Of a DNA stretch of 64,000 bases, positions 43,043 through 52,208 are shown piece by piece. The notes beneath the pieces were generated by a model that saw only the letters and a list, made by a program, of their open reading frames with translations, was not told where the DNA came from and made no database searches. Location of the stretch: positions 32,210 to 96,209 of the forward strand of contig NZ_JBAKHX010000024.1 in assembly GCF_036906915.1 (NCBI RefSeq), read 5' to 3'. Made by a program: the position numbers and the translations under genes. Each line of letters begins with the position of its first letter. The first letter of the stretch is position 1. The stretch is from Phytohabitans sp036906915 (GTDB lineage: Bacteria; Actinomycetota; Actinomycetes; Mycobacteriales; Micromonosporaceae).

Positions 43043-43459
43043 TTACGTGGTGCGTACGGCGGCGGCGACCTCGACCTCTAGGGCGGCGCCGGGTAGGAAG
43101 AGGCGGGTTACCTCTACCGTGGTGCTCGCGGGGGGTGGGGTGCCGGTGCGGGCGAAGACGCGGCGGCGTACGGCGCCGTACGCCGGCAGGTCATCCAGGT
43201 TGGTCATGAACGTGCGCACGTGCAGTACGTCGCCGAAGCCGGCGCCGTGCGCGGCCAGCACACCGCCGATGATCTCGAAGACACGTTCGGACTGCGCGGT
43301 GACGTCGCCCGGCGCGTACACGGCTCCGGTGTCGTCGACGGCGACCTGGCCGGCGAGCATCAGCAGCGCGCCACCGCCCACGTCGACGCGGGCCACGTGC
43401 GCGAACCGGTCGCCGAACGGCGCGGCCACGCTCGCCGGGTTGTCGAGGGTCACGTGCAC
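43043..43459 (-). CDS. RidA/YjgF family protein
   Basis: 138 residues. LAGQVAVDDTGAVYAPGDVTAQSERVFEIIGGVL and FLPGAALEVEVAAAV carry the RidA pattern; the usual catalytic Arg position is in VRTFMTN. Most family members hydrolyse reactive enamine/imine intermediates. GTG 43459 has AAGGAG seven bases upstream, preferred over the longer open frame to 43486. It starts 10 nt after the stop of the deleted 6PGDH-like gene, so probably co-transcribed. Confidence 0.82.
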   Translation of the reverse strand: MHVTLDNPASVAAPFGDRFAHVARVDVGGGALLMLAGQVAVDDTGAVYAPGDVTAQSERVFEIIGGVLAAHGAGFGDVLHVRTFMTNLDDLPAYGAVRRRVFARTGTPPPASTTVEVTRLFLPGAALEVEVAAAVRTT

Positions 43460-43469
43460 GGCATACTCC

Positions 43470-43934
43470 TTATTGGGCGATGGCACCGAGGTCGGCGCCT
43501 CGGTCTTCCACAGTGGACAGCGCTGCCGCCGCGCCGCGGGCGACCGGGGCGGGCGCCGTGCCCAGCGCGCGCAGCGCGAGGTCGAGGTCCTTGGCGGCGA
43601 GCGCCACGCTGAACGCGGATCCGCCGCCGAGCCGGCCGGCCACGCCGCCCAGCGCGCCGGCGCCGACCACCTCCAGTGCGGCGTCCCGGTCGACGCCGAG
43701 CGCCTCCGCGACCGCGAGGGTGTCGGCGAGCGCGGTCACGGCGGTCACCAGAGCGGTGTTTGCGACGAGCTTCATAGCGGCACCGGCGCCGAGGCGGCCG
43801 CAGCGGCGCACGGCGCCGAGCGCGGACAGCACGGGTTCGACCCGGTCGAGCGCGGCAGGGTCACCGCTGGCGAGCAGCCGCCGGGCGATCGGCGCGCCCA
43901 TGTGTCCCGTTCCGAGTACGGCGATTGTCTTCAC
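43470..43934 (-). CDS. 6PGDH/beta-hydroxyacid dehydrogenase-like protein with internal deletion
   Basis: 154 residues against about 290 for the family. It starts correctly (MKTIAVLGTGHMGAPIARRLL, the NAD-binding GxGxxG) and then jumps at about residue 26 to the interdomain region (DRVEPVLSALGAVRRCGRLGAGAAMKLVANTAL) and all-alpha C-terminal domain with the conserved Lys. About 100 residues of Rossmann domain are missing in frame. It cannot bind NAD normally. Either a decaying gene or an adapted remnant. Confidence 0.72.
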   Translation of the reverse strand: MKTIAVLGTGHMGAPIARRLLASGDPAALDRVEPVLSALGAVRRCGRLGAGAAMKLVANTALVTAVTALADTLAVAEALGVDRDAALEVVGAGALGGVAGRLGGGSAFSVALAAKDLDLALRALGTAPAPVARGAAAALSTVEDRGADLGAIAQ

Positions 43935-44013
43935 AGCGGCAACGGTAGGGCGACCACCGCCATGCTACCAACGAATGTCACGCATGACTGCGATGCGTAA
44001 GTAACATGGGTTG

Positions 44014-44907
44014 GTGCAGATCCAATCGCTGGAGGTCTTCCAGGCGGTCGCCCGGCACGGCTCCATCACGGTGGCGGCGCGGGCGTTGCGATACACCCAG
44101 TCGGCTGTGTCCCGGCAGATCGCCGCGCTGGAGGCGGAGACCGGCACCCGGCTGTTCGACCGGCTCCCCCGTGGTGTCGCGCTCACCGAGGAGGGACGCT
44201 GCCTGCTCGGGCACGCGGACGCGGTACTCGATCGGCTGGCGACCGCCCAGCGCGACCTGGCGGCGCTGCGCGGCCTTGGTGCCGGACGTCTGCGGGTCGG
44301 CGCCTTTCCCACCGCGGTGGCCGCGCTGGTGCCGCGCGCGCTGTCCGCGTTCCGCGCGGGGCACCCCGACGTGGCGCTGTCCCTCGTGGAGGGTCGCACG
44401 CCGCGACTGCTGGAGCGCCTTGCCGAGGGCGACGCCGACGTGGCCGTGGTGAGCGCACCGCCCGACCAGCCGCTGGACGACGGCCGGTTCGCGCTGCGGC
44501 ACCTGCTCGACGAGCGGCTGCTGGTGGCGGTGCCGCGCACGCACCGGCTGGCCCGGCGGCGCACCGTGCGGCTGGCGGAGCTGACCGACGAGTCCTTTGT
44601 GGTCGGCTCCGCGACCGCGGAGGAGACGCTGCTGCGGGCGACGCTGCCCAGCGGGTTCCAGCCGCGCATCGACATCGTCGCGGCCGAGTGGACGGGCAAG
44701 CTCGGCTGCGTCGCCGCGGGGCTCGGCGTGGCCCTGGTGCCGGCACTCGCGATCCGGGCCACGCCCGCCGACCTCGCGCTGCTGCGGCTGCACCGCGACG
44801 ACGCGACGGTGCGTCAGGTGTTCGCCGCCACGCTGGCGGGCCGCCGCACCCCGCCAGCCGTCGCACCATTCGTCGACATGCTCGTCGACGAGGCGGCGGC
44901 GTTGTAG
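44014..44907 (+). CDS. LysR-family transcriptional regulator
   Basis: 297 residues. N-terminal winged helix (about 1-60, ARHGSITVAARALRYTQSAVSRQIAALEAE) and a type 2 periplasmic-binding-like effector domain (about 88-290). It is divergent from the 6PGDH-like gene with a 79-nt gap, so it probably regulates that gene and RidA. GTG 44014 (TTG 44011 also possible). Confidence 0.88.
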   Translation: MQIQSLEVFQAVARHGSITVAARALRYTQSAVSRQIAALEAETGTRLFDRLPRGVALTEEGRCLLGHADAVLDRLATAQRDLAALRGLGAGRLRVGAFPTAVAALVPRALSAFRAGHPDVALSLVEGRTPRLLERLAEGDADVAVVSAPPDQPLDDGRFALRHLLDERLLVAVPRTHRLARRRTVRLAELTDESFVVGSATAEETLLRATLPSGFQPRIDIVAAEWTGKLGCVAAGLGVALVPALAIRATPADLALLRLHRDDATVRQVFAATLAGRRTPPAVAPFVDMLVDEAAAL

Positions 44908-44962
44908 CCGGGCACGAGCGGCGCTCTTGGCCGCGACGCTCGCGAGCTGACGCCGCGCCACC

Positions 44963-45040
44963 GATCAGGGAGAAATGCGTCGATCAAGGGCAAACGCACG
45001 CGGGAAAGAGATCGAGCCACGTGCGTTTGCCCTTGATCGA
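44963..45040 (+). repeat. Hairpin element copy 3 (between convergent lysR and ABC genes)
   Basis: A 22-bp stem with one mismatch and loop GAAAGAGATCGAG. It occupies the whole convergent gap, an ideal place for a bidirectional terminator. Confidence 0.85.
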
Positions 45041-45070
45041 CGGGGCTGGCTGGGCGCCACAGTGGCGGGG

Positions 45071-48000
45071 TCAGCCGGCCAGGTGGCCCCAGCGGGATTC
45101 CAGGTCGCGCCAACTACCTTGGGCCACCGGGCTGCCGGCCGCCAGGACGACCACGCGGTCGGCCTGGGCCAGCGCGGCCCGCTTGGACGTCGAACCCACC
45201 ACCGTCACGCCGTGCGACCGCAGCGCCCGCCACAGGTCCAGCTCAGTCGTGACGTCGAGCGCGGACGACACGTCGTCGGCGACCAGCAGCTCGGTGCGCG
45301 GCGCCAGCGCCCTGGCCAGCGCCAGCCGCTGCAGCTGCCCACCGGACAGGCGGGTCCCCTTGTGCCCGATCAACAGCGAGAGCCCCGCGCCCGCGGCGGC
45401 CAGGTCGTGGTCGAGCTGGGCGGTGGACACCGCGCCAGCCGCGTCGACCTCGTGGCCGAGGCGGATGTTGTCGGCGACGGTGCCGGACAGTACCCGCGGT
45501 AACTGGGCCACGTAGCCGACCTGGTTCGGCCGCAGGAACAGCTCCGGCTCGGTGACCGGCTGGCCGTTCCAGAGCAGGTCGCCGGTGTGGTGCACGATGC
45601 CGGCGAGCGCCCGCAGCAGCGACGACTTGCCTGACCCCACTGGGCCGAGCAGGAGCACCAGCTGTCCACGTTCGACGGCCAGGTCGACGTCGCGGACGCC
45701 GACGGTGCCGTCCTCGTGCACGGCGCTGAACCCGACGAGCTCCAGCCTCCGCAGCGGGTGCCGGGGCGCGGCCGACGGGGCCGGTGCGGTGCCCTCCGAC
45801 AGGTCGAGGCCCGGCACGGCCGCGGAGTACTCACTGGTGCCGGTCATCGCGACCGTGCGGCGGGTCCACACGCGGGCCGAGGGCAGCTGCGAGACCAGCG
45901 ACGCGGTCGTCCACGCGAACCACTGTGCCGAGTACAGCGTGGTCACCGCGACCAGTGCCGCGCCCGACGACAGCGAGCCGCCCAGGTACAGCGACCACAC
46001 CGCGATCGGCGCCAGTCCACTGAGGATGGCGGGCGTGGAGCGGGCCCACACCTGTACCGAGATTTCCCGCCGCTGGCGGTCGCTGCGCGTCCGGTCGAGC
46101 CCGGCCAGGTGCGCCAGCACCGGCCCGGTCGCGCCGGCCAGCTTGACCGTGCGGGCCGCGGACAGCGACGACACCAGCGCGGTGGCGAACGCGGCGCGGG
46201 CCGACACGGTGCGCCGGGCGGCCCGCTCCAGCAGCGGCGCGAACAGCGTCGCCGCCAGGCCGGAGAGCACCATCGTCCCGAGGAAGAACAGCCCCGGCAC
46301 GATCGACCCGGACACCGCCGTCATCGACACCAGCACCAGCACGGCGATGCTCTGGTCGATCAGGTTGTCGGCCAGCACGACCACGCGTTCGGTCTCGCCG
46401 CCCTGCGCCACCACGGCGGCCGGGCTGTGCGAGCTGACCCGGCGCGGGCCGGTCTGCCCGTGTACGAGGCGGGCGCTGATGCGCAGCATCTGACGTACCC
46501 ACCACTCAGGGAACCATTGGAACGTGCGGTACGGCACCGGTATCGCCACGAGCAGGCCGGCGACGATGCCGGCGGCCGGCCAGAACAGCCCACCAGAGCC
46601 GTCGACCAGGTCGGCCCACAGCCACGACAGCAGCGCGCTGTCGAGGCCGAGAAGCACCATGACGATGAACAGCGACACCGCGCCAAGGCCGTAGCGCGGG
46701 TCGTTGGTGGCCAGCCGCACGATCTCGCGCAGGGTGCGGGCGGGCGGCGGATCCGGTACCGGTGGCGGGTCGGTCTTGGGCGGCGCGGCGATCTCCGTCG
46801 CTGGCAGCATGACCATCGTCTCCACCCGGGCCGGTGCCTCCGCGAGGGCGACCGCACCGGCGGCGCCACCGCGCGCGGGCATCGCGGCCCCCGCCGTTGC
46901 GAGCAGCCGCGCGAACCGCTCCGACTCCTCCAGCGGGCCGGCCTCGACGACCTCGCCGTCGGCGAGCACCACGACCTCGTCGCAGCGGCGCACCGAGGAG
47001 AGCCGGTGCGCGATGACGATGCCGATCCGGTCGCGCAGCAGGCGGTCGGTGGCGCGCTGCACGCGGCGCTCGGTGACCGGGTCCATCCGCGCGGTGGCCT
47101 CGTCGAGGATCACCACGTGCGGGTCGCGGACGAGGATGCGCGCGAACGCCACGAGCTGCTCCTGGCCGGACGACAATACGTGGCCGCCCTCGCCGAGCTT
47201 GGTCCGCATGCCGTCGGGCAGGTCGGCGACCCACGACGACAGGCCGAGCTCGTCGAGCGCGCGGGCCGCCGGTTCGAGCAGGTCGGGGTCGAACAGCGCG
47301 ATGTTCTCGGCGAGCGTGCCGGCCAGCACCTCGGTGCGCTGCGGCACCACGGCCACCCAGCGACGCAGCGCCTCGACGTCGACGTCGAGCAGGTCCACCC
47401 CGCCGAGGAACACGGTGCCGCGGGGCACGTCGACGGAGCGCGTCAACACCTTGGCCAATGTGGACTTGCCGGAGCCGCTGCGCCCGATCAGCGCGTAGGA
47501 ACGGCCGCGGGCGAACGCCAGGTCCACATTGCTCAGCGCGGGTCGGGCGCCGCTGCCGTACCCGAAGGTCAGGCCGCGGACGGCGAGGTCGCCATCGGTG
47601 GGCGCGGCACCACCGGCCGGTTCCTGCTTCGCGTTTCGCAGCAGCTGTACCCGGGCCCAGGCACCGAGCGCGTGCTGCAGCTCGGGCACCATCCGGCTCA
47701 TCTGCTCCACCGTCCCGCCGAACGCCATCGCCAGCAGCCACACGGCCGTCAGCCGCGCGCCGTCGATCCGGCCGCCCGCGAGAGCCCACACGCCGCCGGC
47801 CACCAGCACGGCGATGCCGGCGCGTATGGCACCCGAGGCGATCGTCGTGACGTTGGCCGACAGCCGCCACACCACGCGGCCGCGGCGGAGCACCCGGCTG
47901 GCCCGCTGGGCGTACAGGCGCAACACGTACGGGCGGGCGAGCGAGCTGCGCACGTCGTCCTGGCCGTGGATGGACTCCTCCATCACGGCGGCCAGGTCGG

Positions 48001-48541
48001 ACCACGCCTCCTCCTCTTTCATCCGCGCGGCGGAGATGCGGCTCGCGGGGCCTTTCAGGCCTGCGGTGAGCGCGGCGGCCAGCAGGAACATGGCGACCGC
48101 CGCGGGCCACCACACGATGACCGCGGTCACGATGGACAGCAGGCCGATGGTCAGTGCGCGGGCGACCCGGACGCCTTCGTTGCGCAGGGCGGCACCCACC
48201 TGGTAAACGTCGCCGTCGATGCGGTCGAGCAGCTCGCCGACCGGCGTGGTCTCCAGCGTCGGCAGGTCCTGGCCGAGCGCGACCCGGCAGAGCCGGCGGC
48301 GTACGTCGGCGGTCCAGTCGGCGGTGAGTCCGGCGGCGATGAGGTTGACGACCAGCTCGCTGAGGACGGCGGCGACGAGCGCCGCGGCGAGCACGACGAA
48401 GAGCGTCGCTGAGCGGTCGACCAGTACCGGGCCGGCGAGCGCGGCGGCCGCCGCCTGCCCTGCGGCGCCGAGCACGACGAGTCCGGCCACGAGCGCGACG
48501 CGGCGCGGTGACGTGGCCCACAGGTCGCTGAGCAGGCGCAT
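45071..48541 (-). CDS. Single-chain ABC exporter, TMD-NBD-TMD-NBD
   Basis: 1156 residues: two complete ABC half-exporters fused. NBD1: Walker A IGRSGSGKST (about 352-361), signature LSSGQ, Walker B VVILDEATA with catalytic Glu. NBD2: Walker A GPVGSGKSS (about 968-976), signature LSGGQ, Walker B LLVADDVSSALD with Asp where the catalytic Glu is expected. So one ATP site has a degenerate signature and the other a degenerate Walker B, as in asymmetric heterodimeric exporters. The Pro-rich linker (about 585-605) joins the halves. Substrate unknown. ATG 48541 is preferred for spacing to GGGGG; 48550 is possible. Confidence 0.87.
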   Translation of the reverse strand: MRLLSDLWATSPRRVALVAGLVVLGAAGQAAAAALAGPVLVDRSATLFVVLAAALVAAVLSELVVNLIAAGLTADWTADVRRRLCRVALGQDLPTLETTPVGELLDRIDGDVYQVGAALRNEGVRVARALTIGLLSIVTAVIVWWPAAVAMFLLAAALTAGLKGPASRISAARMKEEEAWSDLAAVMEESIHGQDDVRSSLARPYVLRLYAQRASRVLRRGRVVWRLSANVTTIASGAIRAGIAVLVAGGVWALAGGRIDGARLTAVWLLAMAFGGTVEQMSRMVPELQHALGAWARVQLLRNAKQEPAGGAAPTDGDLAVRGLTFGYGSGARPALSNVDLAFARGRSYALIGRSGSGKSTLAKVLTRSVDVPRGTVFLGGVDLLDVDVEALRRWVAVVPQRTEVLAGTLAENIALFDPDLLEPAARALDELGLSSWVADLPDGMRTKLGEGGHVLSSGQEQLVAFARILVRDPHVVILDEATARMDPVTERRVQRATDRLLRDRIGIVIAHRLSSVRRCDEVVVLADGEVVEAGPLEESERFARLLATAGAAMPARGGAAGAVALAEAPARVETMVMLPATEIAAPPKTDPPPVPDPPPARTLREIVRLATNDPRYGLGAVSLFIVMVLLGLDSALLSWLWADLVDGSGGLFWPAAGIVAGLLVAIPVPYRTFQWFPEWWVRQMLRISARLVHGQTGPRRVSSHSPAAVVAQGGETERVVVLADNLIDQSIAVLVLVSMTAVSGSIVPGLFFLGTMVLSGLAATLFAPLLERAARRTVSARAAFATALVSSLSAARTVKLAGATGPVLAHLAGLDRTRSDRQRREISVQVWARSTPAILSGLAPIAVWSLYLGGSLSSGAALVAVTTLYSAQWFAWTTASLVSQLPSARVWTRRTVAMTGTSEYSAAVPGLDLSEGTAPAPSAAPRHPLRRLELVGFSAVHEDGTVGVRDVDLAVERGQLVLLLGPVGSGKSSLLRALAGIVHHTGDLLWNGQPVTEPELFLRPNQVGYVAQLPRVLSGTVADNIRLGHEVDAAGAVSTAQLDHDLAAAGAGLSLLIGHKGTRLSGGQLQRLALARALAPRTELLVADDVSSALDVTTELDLWRALRSHGVTVVGSTSKRAALAQADRVVVLAAGSPVAQGSWRDLESRWGHLAG

Positions 48542-48611
48542 GGCAGGCATCCCCCGGAAGTTTGGTTGCGGCCTTCCAGCCTCCGCTCCTTACCGAATGT
48601 CCTCAACGGAT

Positions 48612-49119
48612 TTACGGGCTCGCGGCCAGGAAGAGGAACGCGAACAGCAGCGCAAGCTGCACGCCGCCCTGCGAAAGGGTCGCCCGTCCGGGTACCACTG
48701 TGAGGACGCCCACCACGACGGTGAGCGAGAGCAGCACGATCTGCGTGCCGCCGAGTCCGAGCAGCAGCGGCCGTCGAGCCAGATGGACGCGACCGCGATC
48801 GCCGGGATCGTGAGGCCGATGCTCGCGATGGCCGAGCCGAGCGCGAGGTTGAGCCTGATCTGCCCCGGTCGCGGCGGGCGGCGCGGACCGCCGCCAGGGT
48901 CTCCGGCAGCAGTACGAGTAGCGCGATCACCACACCGACGACGGCCTGCGGCAGCCCGGCCGTGGCGACACCGCTCTCGATGGCCGGGGAGACGGACTTG
49001 GCGTCGCCCACCACGGCCACCAGCGCGAGCAGCAGTAGGCCGAGGGACGCGGCCAGGACGGACCGACGGGCGGTCCGGCTGAGCGGTCCGGCTGACCGGC
49101 GGACGTCCACGCGTCGCAC
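48612..49119 (-). pseudogene. Remnant of ChaA-like Ca2+(Na+)/H+ antiporter
   Basis: The C-terminal half of a ChaA/y4hA-type antiporter is readable in three successive minus-strand frames: VVGVVIALLVLLPETLAAVR, then GQIRLNLALGSAIASIGLTI, then LLLGLGGTQIVLLSLTVVVG, ending at TAA 48614-48612. Two frameshifts and a missing N-terminal half show it is dead. Sterol genes are not involved. Confidence 0.82.
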
Positions 49120-49152
49120 GGGAGGTCGCGAAGCCGCAGCCGCGCGCGGAAG

Positions 49153-49620
49153 TCAGGGCAGGAGGTCGGCTCGGAGTCGGGCCAGCGCGGCGTCGAGGTC
49201 CGGACCCGGGTCGCCGTCGACGAGCCAGACCAAGCCACCGGTGCCGGGAGAGCGACGGACCGCCACGCGGACGGTGCGGCGCGGTCCGAGCTCGACGCGG
49301 GTGACGGCCAGCGCGGTCCACGCGATGCGCTCGCGCGCCAGCGCGAGCAGCGGCACGGCCGACGGCACGGCCAGGACCGTGCGGGGCGGGGTGTCGGGTG
49401 ACCAGCCGGTCAGCACCAGGCCATGACCGTCTTCCCAGGTCACGCGTGCGATCCGCTCCCAGCCAAGCCGGGCATCGCGGTGATACAGGGCGCGGTCGGT
49501 CGCGACCACCTTCGCGCCGTCGGCGGTGGCGGCGGCGAGGACGCGCTCGCCGGGCGCGAACGGCACCGGGCCGACCCGGCCGCGCGCCGCGAACGGTAAC
49601 CAGGTCGTGATCGCGGCCAT
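49153..49620 (-). CDS. Conserved hypothetical protein, possible PH-like fold
   Basis: 155 residues, no signal or membrane span. Alternating short beta-type segments (GERVLAAATADGAKVVATDRALY, RIARVTWEDGHGLVLTGW) followed by an amphipathic C-terminal helix suggest a PH-like barrel; this is a visual impression. ATG 49620 has GGGAGG five bases upstream. No functional residues recognised. Confidence 0.65.
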   Translation of the reverse strand: MAAITTWLPFAARGRVGPVPFAPGERVLAAATADGAKVVATDRALYHRDARLGWERIARVTWEDGHGLVLTGWSPDTPPRTVLAVPSAVPLLALARERIAWTALAVTRVELGPRRTVRVAVRRSPGTGGLVWLVDGDPGPDLDAALARLRADLLP

Positions 49621-49880
49621 GACAGCCTCCCCAAGCCGCCCCACGATACCACAATCATCGATGTCTTTAGATATATGAGCGCGCACGTTCGGGGAGAACG
49701 CGGCATCCGCCGGCGCCTAAGGCCTGTGTGCGGCCGTTCGACCGGCGTCGCCGGTCGTCTGGGTCCGCCGCAGCCCGGTCATCCACTTCGACACCGGCCC
49801 TGGGCCGCGAATTCCCTGATGTTGCGGCAACACCGACCGCGCCCGTCCGTATCCCGCCCACGTCCCGCCACAGACCCGCC
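49621..49880. other. Intergenic stretch without recognised gene
   Basis: Contains a short AT-rich patch (about 49650-49680, with TTTAGATATATG) that could hold a promoter for the 49153 gene. The rest has no recognised coding or repeat signal up to hairpin copy 4. Confidence 0.4.
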
Positions 49881-49957
49881 GATCAAGGGAAGTCGCATGG
49901 ATCAAGGGCAAACGCACGCGGAAAAGAGATCAAACCACGTGCGTTTGCCCTTGATCG
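49881..49957 (+). repeat. Hairpin element copy 4 (3' of CDP-alcohol transferase gene)
   Basis: A 22-bp stem with one mismatch and loop AAAAGAGATCAAA. It lies 29 nt past the stop of the 49987 gene. Confidence 0.85.
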
Positions 49958-49986
49958 GCGGGGAGAGGGGCGCGCGGGGAGGGGCG

Positions 49987-50721
49987 TTATGCGGGGGCGG
50001 GGGTCCAGGTGTAGCGGTGGTGCCAGAGCCAGACGACGTCGCGGCCGAAGGACCAGATCAGGGACGCCAGTGCCGCGCCCACCAGCGCGAACGCCAGCAC
50101 CTGCGGCAGTACGCCCGCCGCCGCCACGACCAGGGCGATGCCCTGCACCGCCGCCACCGTCTTGCGGGAGAAGCGGGGCGGCAGGGCGCCGTTCAGCCAG
50201 GGCATCGTCCACGCGGCCGCCACGAAGACGTACCGGAACAACCCGATCGCCAGCACCCACCAGCCCAGCGTGCCGGCCACCAGGACGCTCAGGACCAGCA
50301 CCAGGAACGCGTCGACCTCCATGTCGAACCGGGCGCCGAGCGCCGACGTCGAGCCGGTGCGCCGGGCGACCTGGCCGTCGACGCCGTCGAGGGCGAGCGC
50401 CACGCTGGCCAGGGCCACCAGCACCCCGATCGACGCCGGCGTGAGGACCGCGTCCGCCACGAGCGCCGCCACACCACCGACGAGGGTCGCCCGCGCCAGG
50501 GTGACCTGGTTGGCCGGGCCCAGCAGGTTGGTGCCCGAGCGGCGCAGCGCACGAGTCAGCAGCACGCACGTGACCAGGGCGTACGCGGTGCCGGTCAGCC
50601 AGCCGGCGGCGCCGAGGCCGACGACCGTGCCCAGGGCACCCAGCAGGACGAACTGGACGGCCATACCGATAGCGGGCCCATCGACGTACGGTGGCGCGAC
50701 GGCGCGTTCACTGACTGTCAA
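49987..50721 (-). CDS. CDP-alcohol phosphatidyltransferase family membrane protein
   Basis: 244 residues, about six membrane segments. The diagnostic motif DGVDGQVARRTGSTSALGAR plus FDMEVDA gives DG-x2-DG-x2-AR-x8-G-x3-D-x3-D (about 111-137). It transfers a phospho-group from a CDP-alcohol to an alcohol acceptor, usually in phospholipid synthesis. It heads the left edge of the orphan cluster and is divergent from the 50818 reductase, sharing a 96-nt promoter gap. Substrate unknown. Confidence 0.87.
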   Translation of the reverse strand: MTVSERAVAPPYVDGPAIGMAVQFVLLGALGTVVGLGAAGWLTGTAYALVTCVLLTRALRRSGTNLLGPANQVTLARATLVGGVAALVADAVLTPASIGVLVALASVALALDGVDGQVARRTGSTSALGARFDMEVDAFLVLVLSVLVAGTLGWWVLAIGLFRYVFVAAAWTMPWLNGALPPRFSRKTVAAVQGIALVVAAAGVLPQVLAFALVGAALASLIWSFGRDVVWLWHHRYTWTPAPA

Positions 50722-50817
50722 GATTCCTCCGTTCGGGGCGCCGCGTATCGTTACCGGAGCCCACCTGGGAAACGAGAGCGGGCCGGGTTCGGTTCACCGG
50801 TCGGGGAAAGGAAGCCG

Positions 50818-51804
50818 ATGACGCTGCGTGGCCGAGCGTTCTGGCTCCGCTCCCCCGGCCACGGCGAGATCCGTCCGGTCGCCCTGGCGGCACCCGGCCC
50901 CGGCGAGGTTCTGGTGCGCACCCTGTACTCGGGGGTGAGCCGCGGCACCGAGACTCTCGTCTTTCGCGGTGGCGTGCCGCGAAGTCAGCACACCGCCATG
51001 CGCGCCCCGTTCCAGGAGGGCGACTTTCCCGGGCCGGTCAAGTATGGGTACCTCAACGTGGGCGTGGTCGAGCAGGGGCCACCGCACCTGCACGGCCGCA
51101 CGGTCTTCTGCCTGTACCCGCACCAGACCCACTATGTCGTGCCCGCCGAGGCGGTCACCGTGGTGCCCAACGCGGTGCCGCCGGCGCGGGCAGTGCTCGC
51201 GGGTACGGTGGAGACAGCCGTGAACGCCGCCTGGGACGCCGCGCCGCTGGTCGGCGACCGGATCGCGGTGATCGGCGCGGGCATGGTGGGCTGTTCGGTG
51301 GCGGGCGTACTGGCCAGGCTGCCGGGCGTGCGGCTGCAATTGGTCGACACCGACCGGAGCCGGTCGGCGGTGGCGGCGGCGTTCGGCGTGGCGTTCACCC
51401 ATCCCGACGACGCGGCCGGCGACTGCGACCTCGTCGTGCACGCCAGCGCCACCGAGGCGGGCCTCGCCCGGTCGCTGGAGCTGCTCGCGCCGGAGGGCAC
51501 CGTCCTGGAGCTGAGCTGGTACGGCGACCGCAGGGTGAGCCTGCCGTTGGGCGAGCACTTCCACTCCCGGCGTCTCGTGGTGCGCGGCAGCCAGGTTGGC
51601 ACGGTGTCGCCGGCCCAGCAGGGTCGCCGCACGTACGCCGACCGGCTGGCCCTGGCGCTGGAACTGCTCGCCGACCCGGCGTTCGACGCGCTGCTGACCG
51701 GCGCGTGCGACTTCGCGGAGCTGCCCGATGCGCTGCCCCGCCTGGCGTCTGGTGAGCTGCCGGCGCTGTGTCACCTTGTCAGGTACCCCGACGCGGAAGG
51801 GTAA
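50818..51804 (+). CDS. Medium-chain dehydrogenase/reductase-like protein
   Basis: 328 residues. GroES-like N-terminal half (PGPGEVLVRTLYSGVSRGTET) and Rossmann half with NAD(P) motif VIGAGMVGCSVAGVLA (about 145-160). The catalytic and structural zinc Cys/His clusters of classical alcohol dehydrogenases are not visible, so a zinc-independent reductase is likely. The SRGTET phrase resembles bacteriochlorophyllide-dehydrogenase-like (BchC-type) MDR proteins. ATG 50818 has GGAAAGGAAG upstream. First gene of a five-gene unit. Confidence 0.78.
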   Translation: MTLRGRAFWLRSPGHGEIRPVALAAPGPGEVLVRTLYSGVSRGTETLVFRGGVPRSQHTAMRAPFQEGDFPGPVKYGYLNVGVVEQGPPHLHGRTVFCLYPHQTHYVVPAEAVTVVPNAVPPARAVLAGTVETAVNAAWDAAPLVGDRIAVIGAGMVGCSVAGVLARLPGVRLQLVDTDRSRSAVAAAFGVAFTHPDDAAGDCDLVVHASATEAGLARSLELLAPEGTVLELSWYGDRRVSLPLGEHFHSRRLVVRGSQVGTVSPAQQGRRTYADRLALALELLADPAFDALLTGACDFAELPDALPRLASGELPALCHLVRYPDAEG

Positions 51805-51809
51805 ATCTC

Positions 51810-52208
51810 TTGTTCAGCGTTACGGTCCGGGATCACATGATGGTCGCCCACAGCTTCCGGGGCGAGGTCTTCGGCCCCGCTCAACGGCTGCACGGCGCCA
51901 CGTTCGTCGTGGACGCCACGTTTCGCCGGCCCGAGCTGGACGCCGACAACATCGTGGTCGACATCGGTGCGGCCTCGACCGAGCTGGCGGGCGTGCTGGC
52001 CGACCTCAACTACCGGAACCTGGACGACGAGCCCGCGTTCGCCGGCGTCAACACGTCGACCGAGGCGCTGGCCAAGGTGATCGCCGACCGGCTGGCCGGG
52101 AAGGTGCGCGCGGGCTCGCTCGGCGAGGGCGCCCGGGGCCTGACCGGCATCACGGTCACCTTGCACGAGTCGCACATCGCCTGGGCCAGCTACGAGCTGA
52201 CGCTATGA
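51810..52208 (+). CDS. Divergent PTPS/QueD-like (6-pyruvoyltetrahydropterin synthase fold) protein
   Basis: 132 residues from TTG 51810 (GGAAGGG eight bases upstream, 5 nt after the previous stop). The T-fold landmarks are there: AHSF (His14), LHG (His28), VVDIG (Asp51), NTSTEAL (Glu85) and the pterin-binding HES near the end (Glu120). The second His of the HGH zinc pair is Ala30, no Cys precedes it, and the usual LDH is replaced around Leu66-Asn67-Tyr68. So a zinc ligand and two catalytic residues of QueD/PTPS are missing. It may bind a pterin-like ligand with changed chemistry. Confidence 0.8.
   Translation: MFSVTVRDHMMVAHSFRGEVFGPAQRLHGATFVVDATFRRPELDADNIVVDIGAASTELAGVLADLNYRNLDDEPAFAGVNTSTEALAKVIADRLAGKVRAGSLGEGARGLTGITVTLHESHIAWASYELTL

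Noticed and set aside
49681..49880. Possible insertion-sequence remnant
   Set aside because: No frame shows transposase motifs and no terminal repeats were found.
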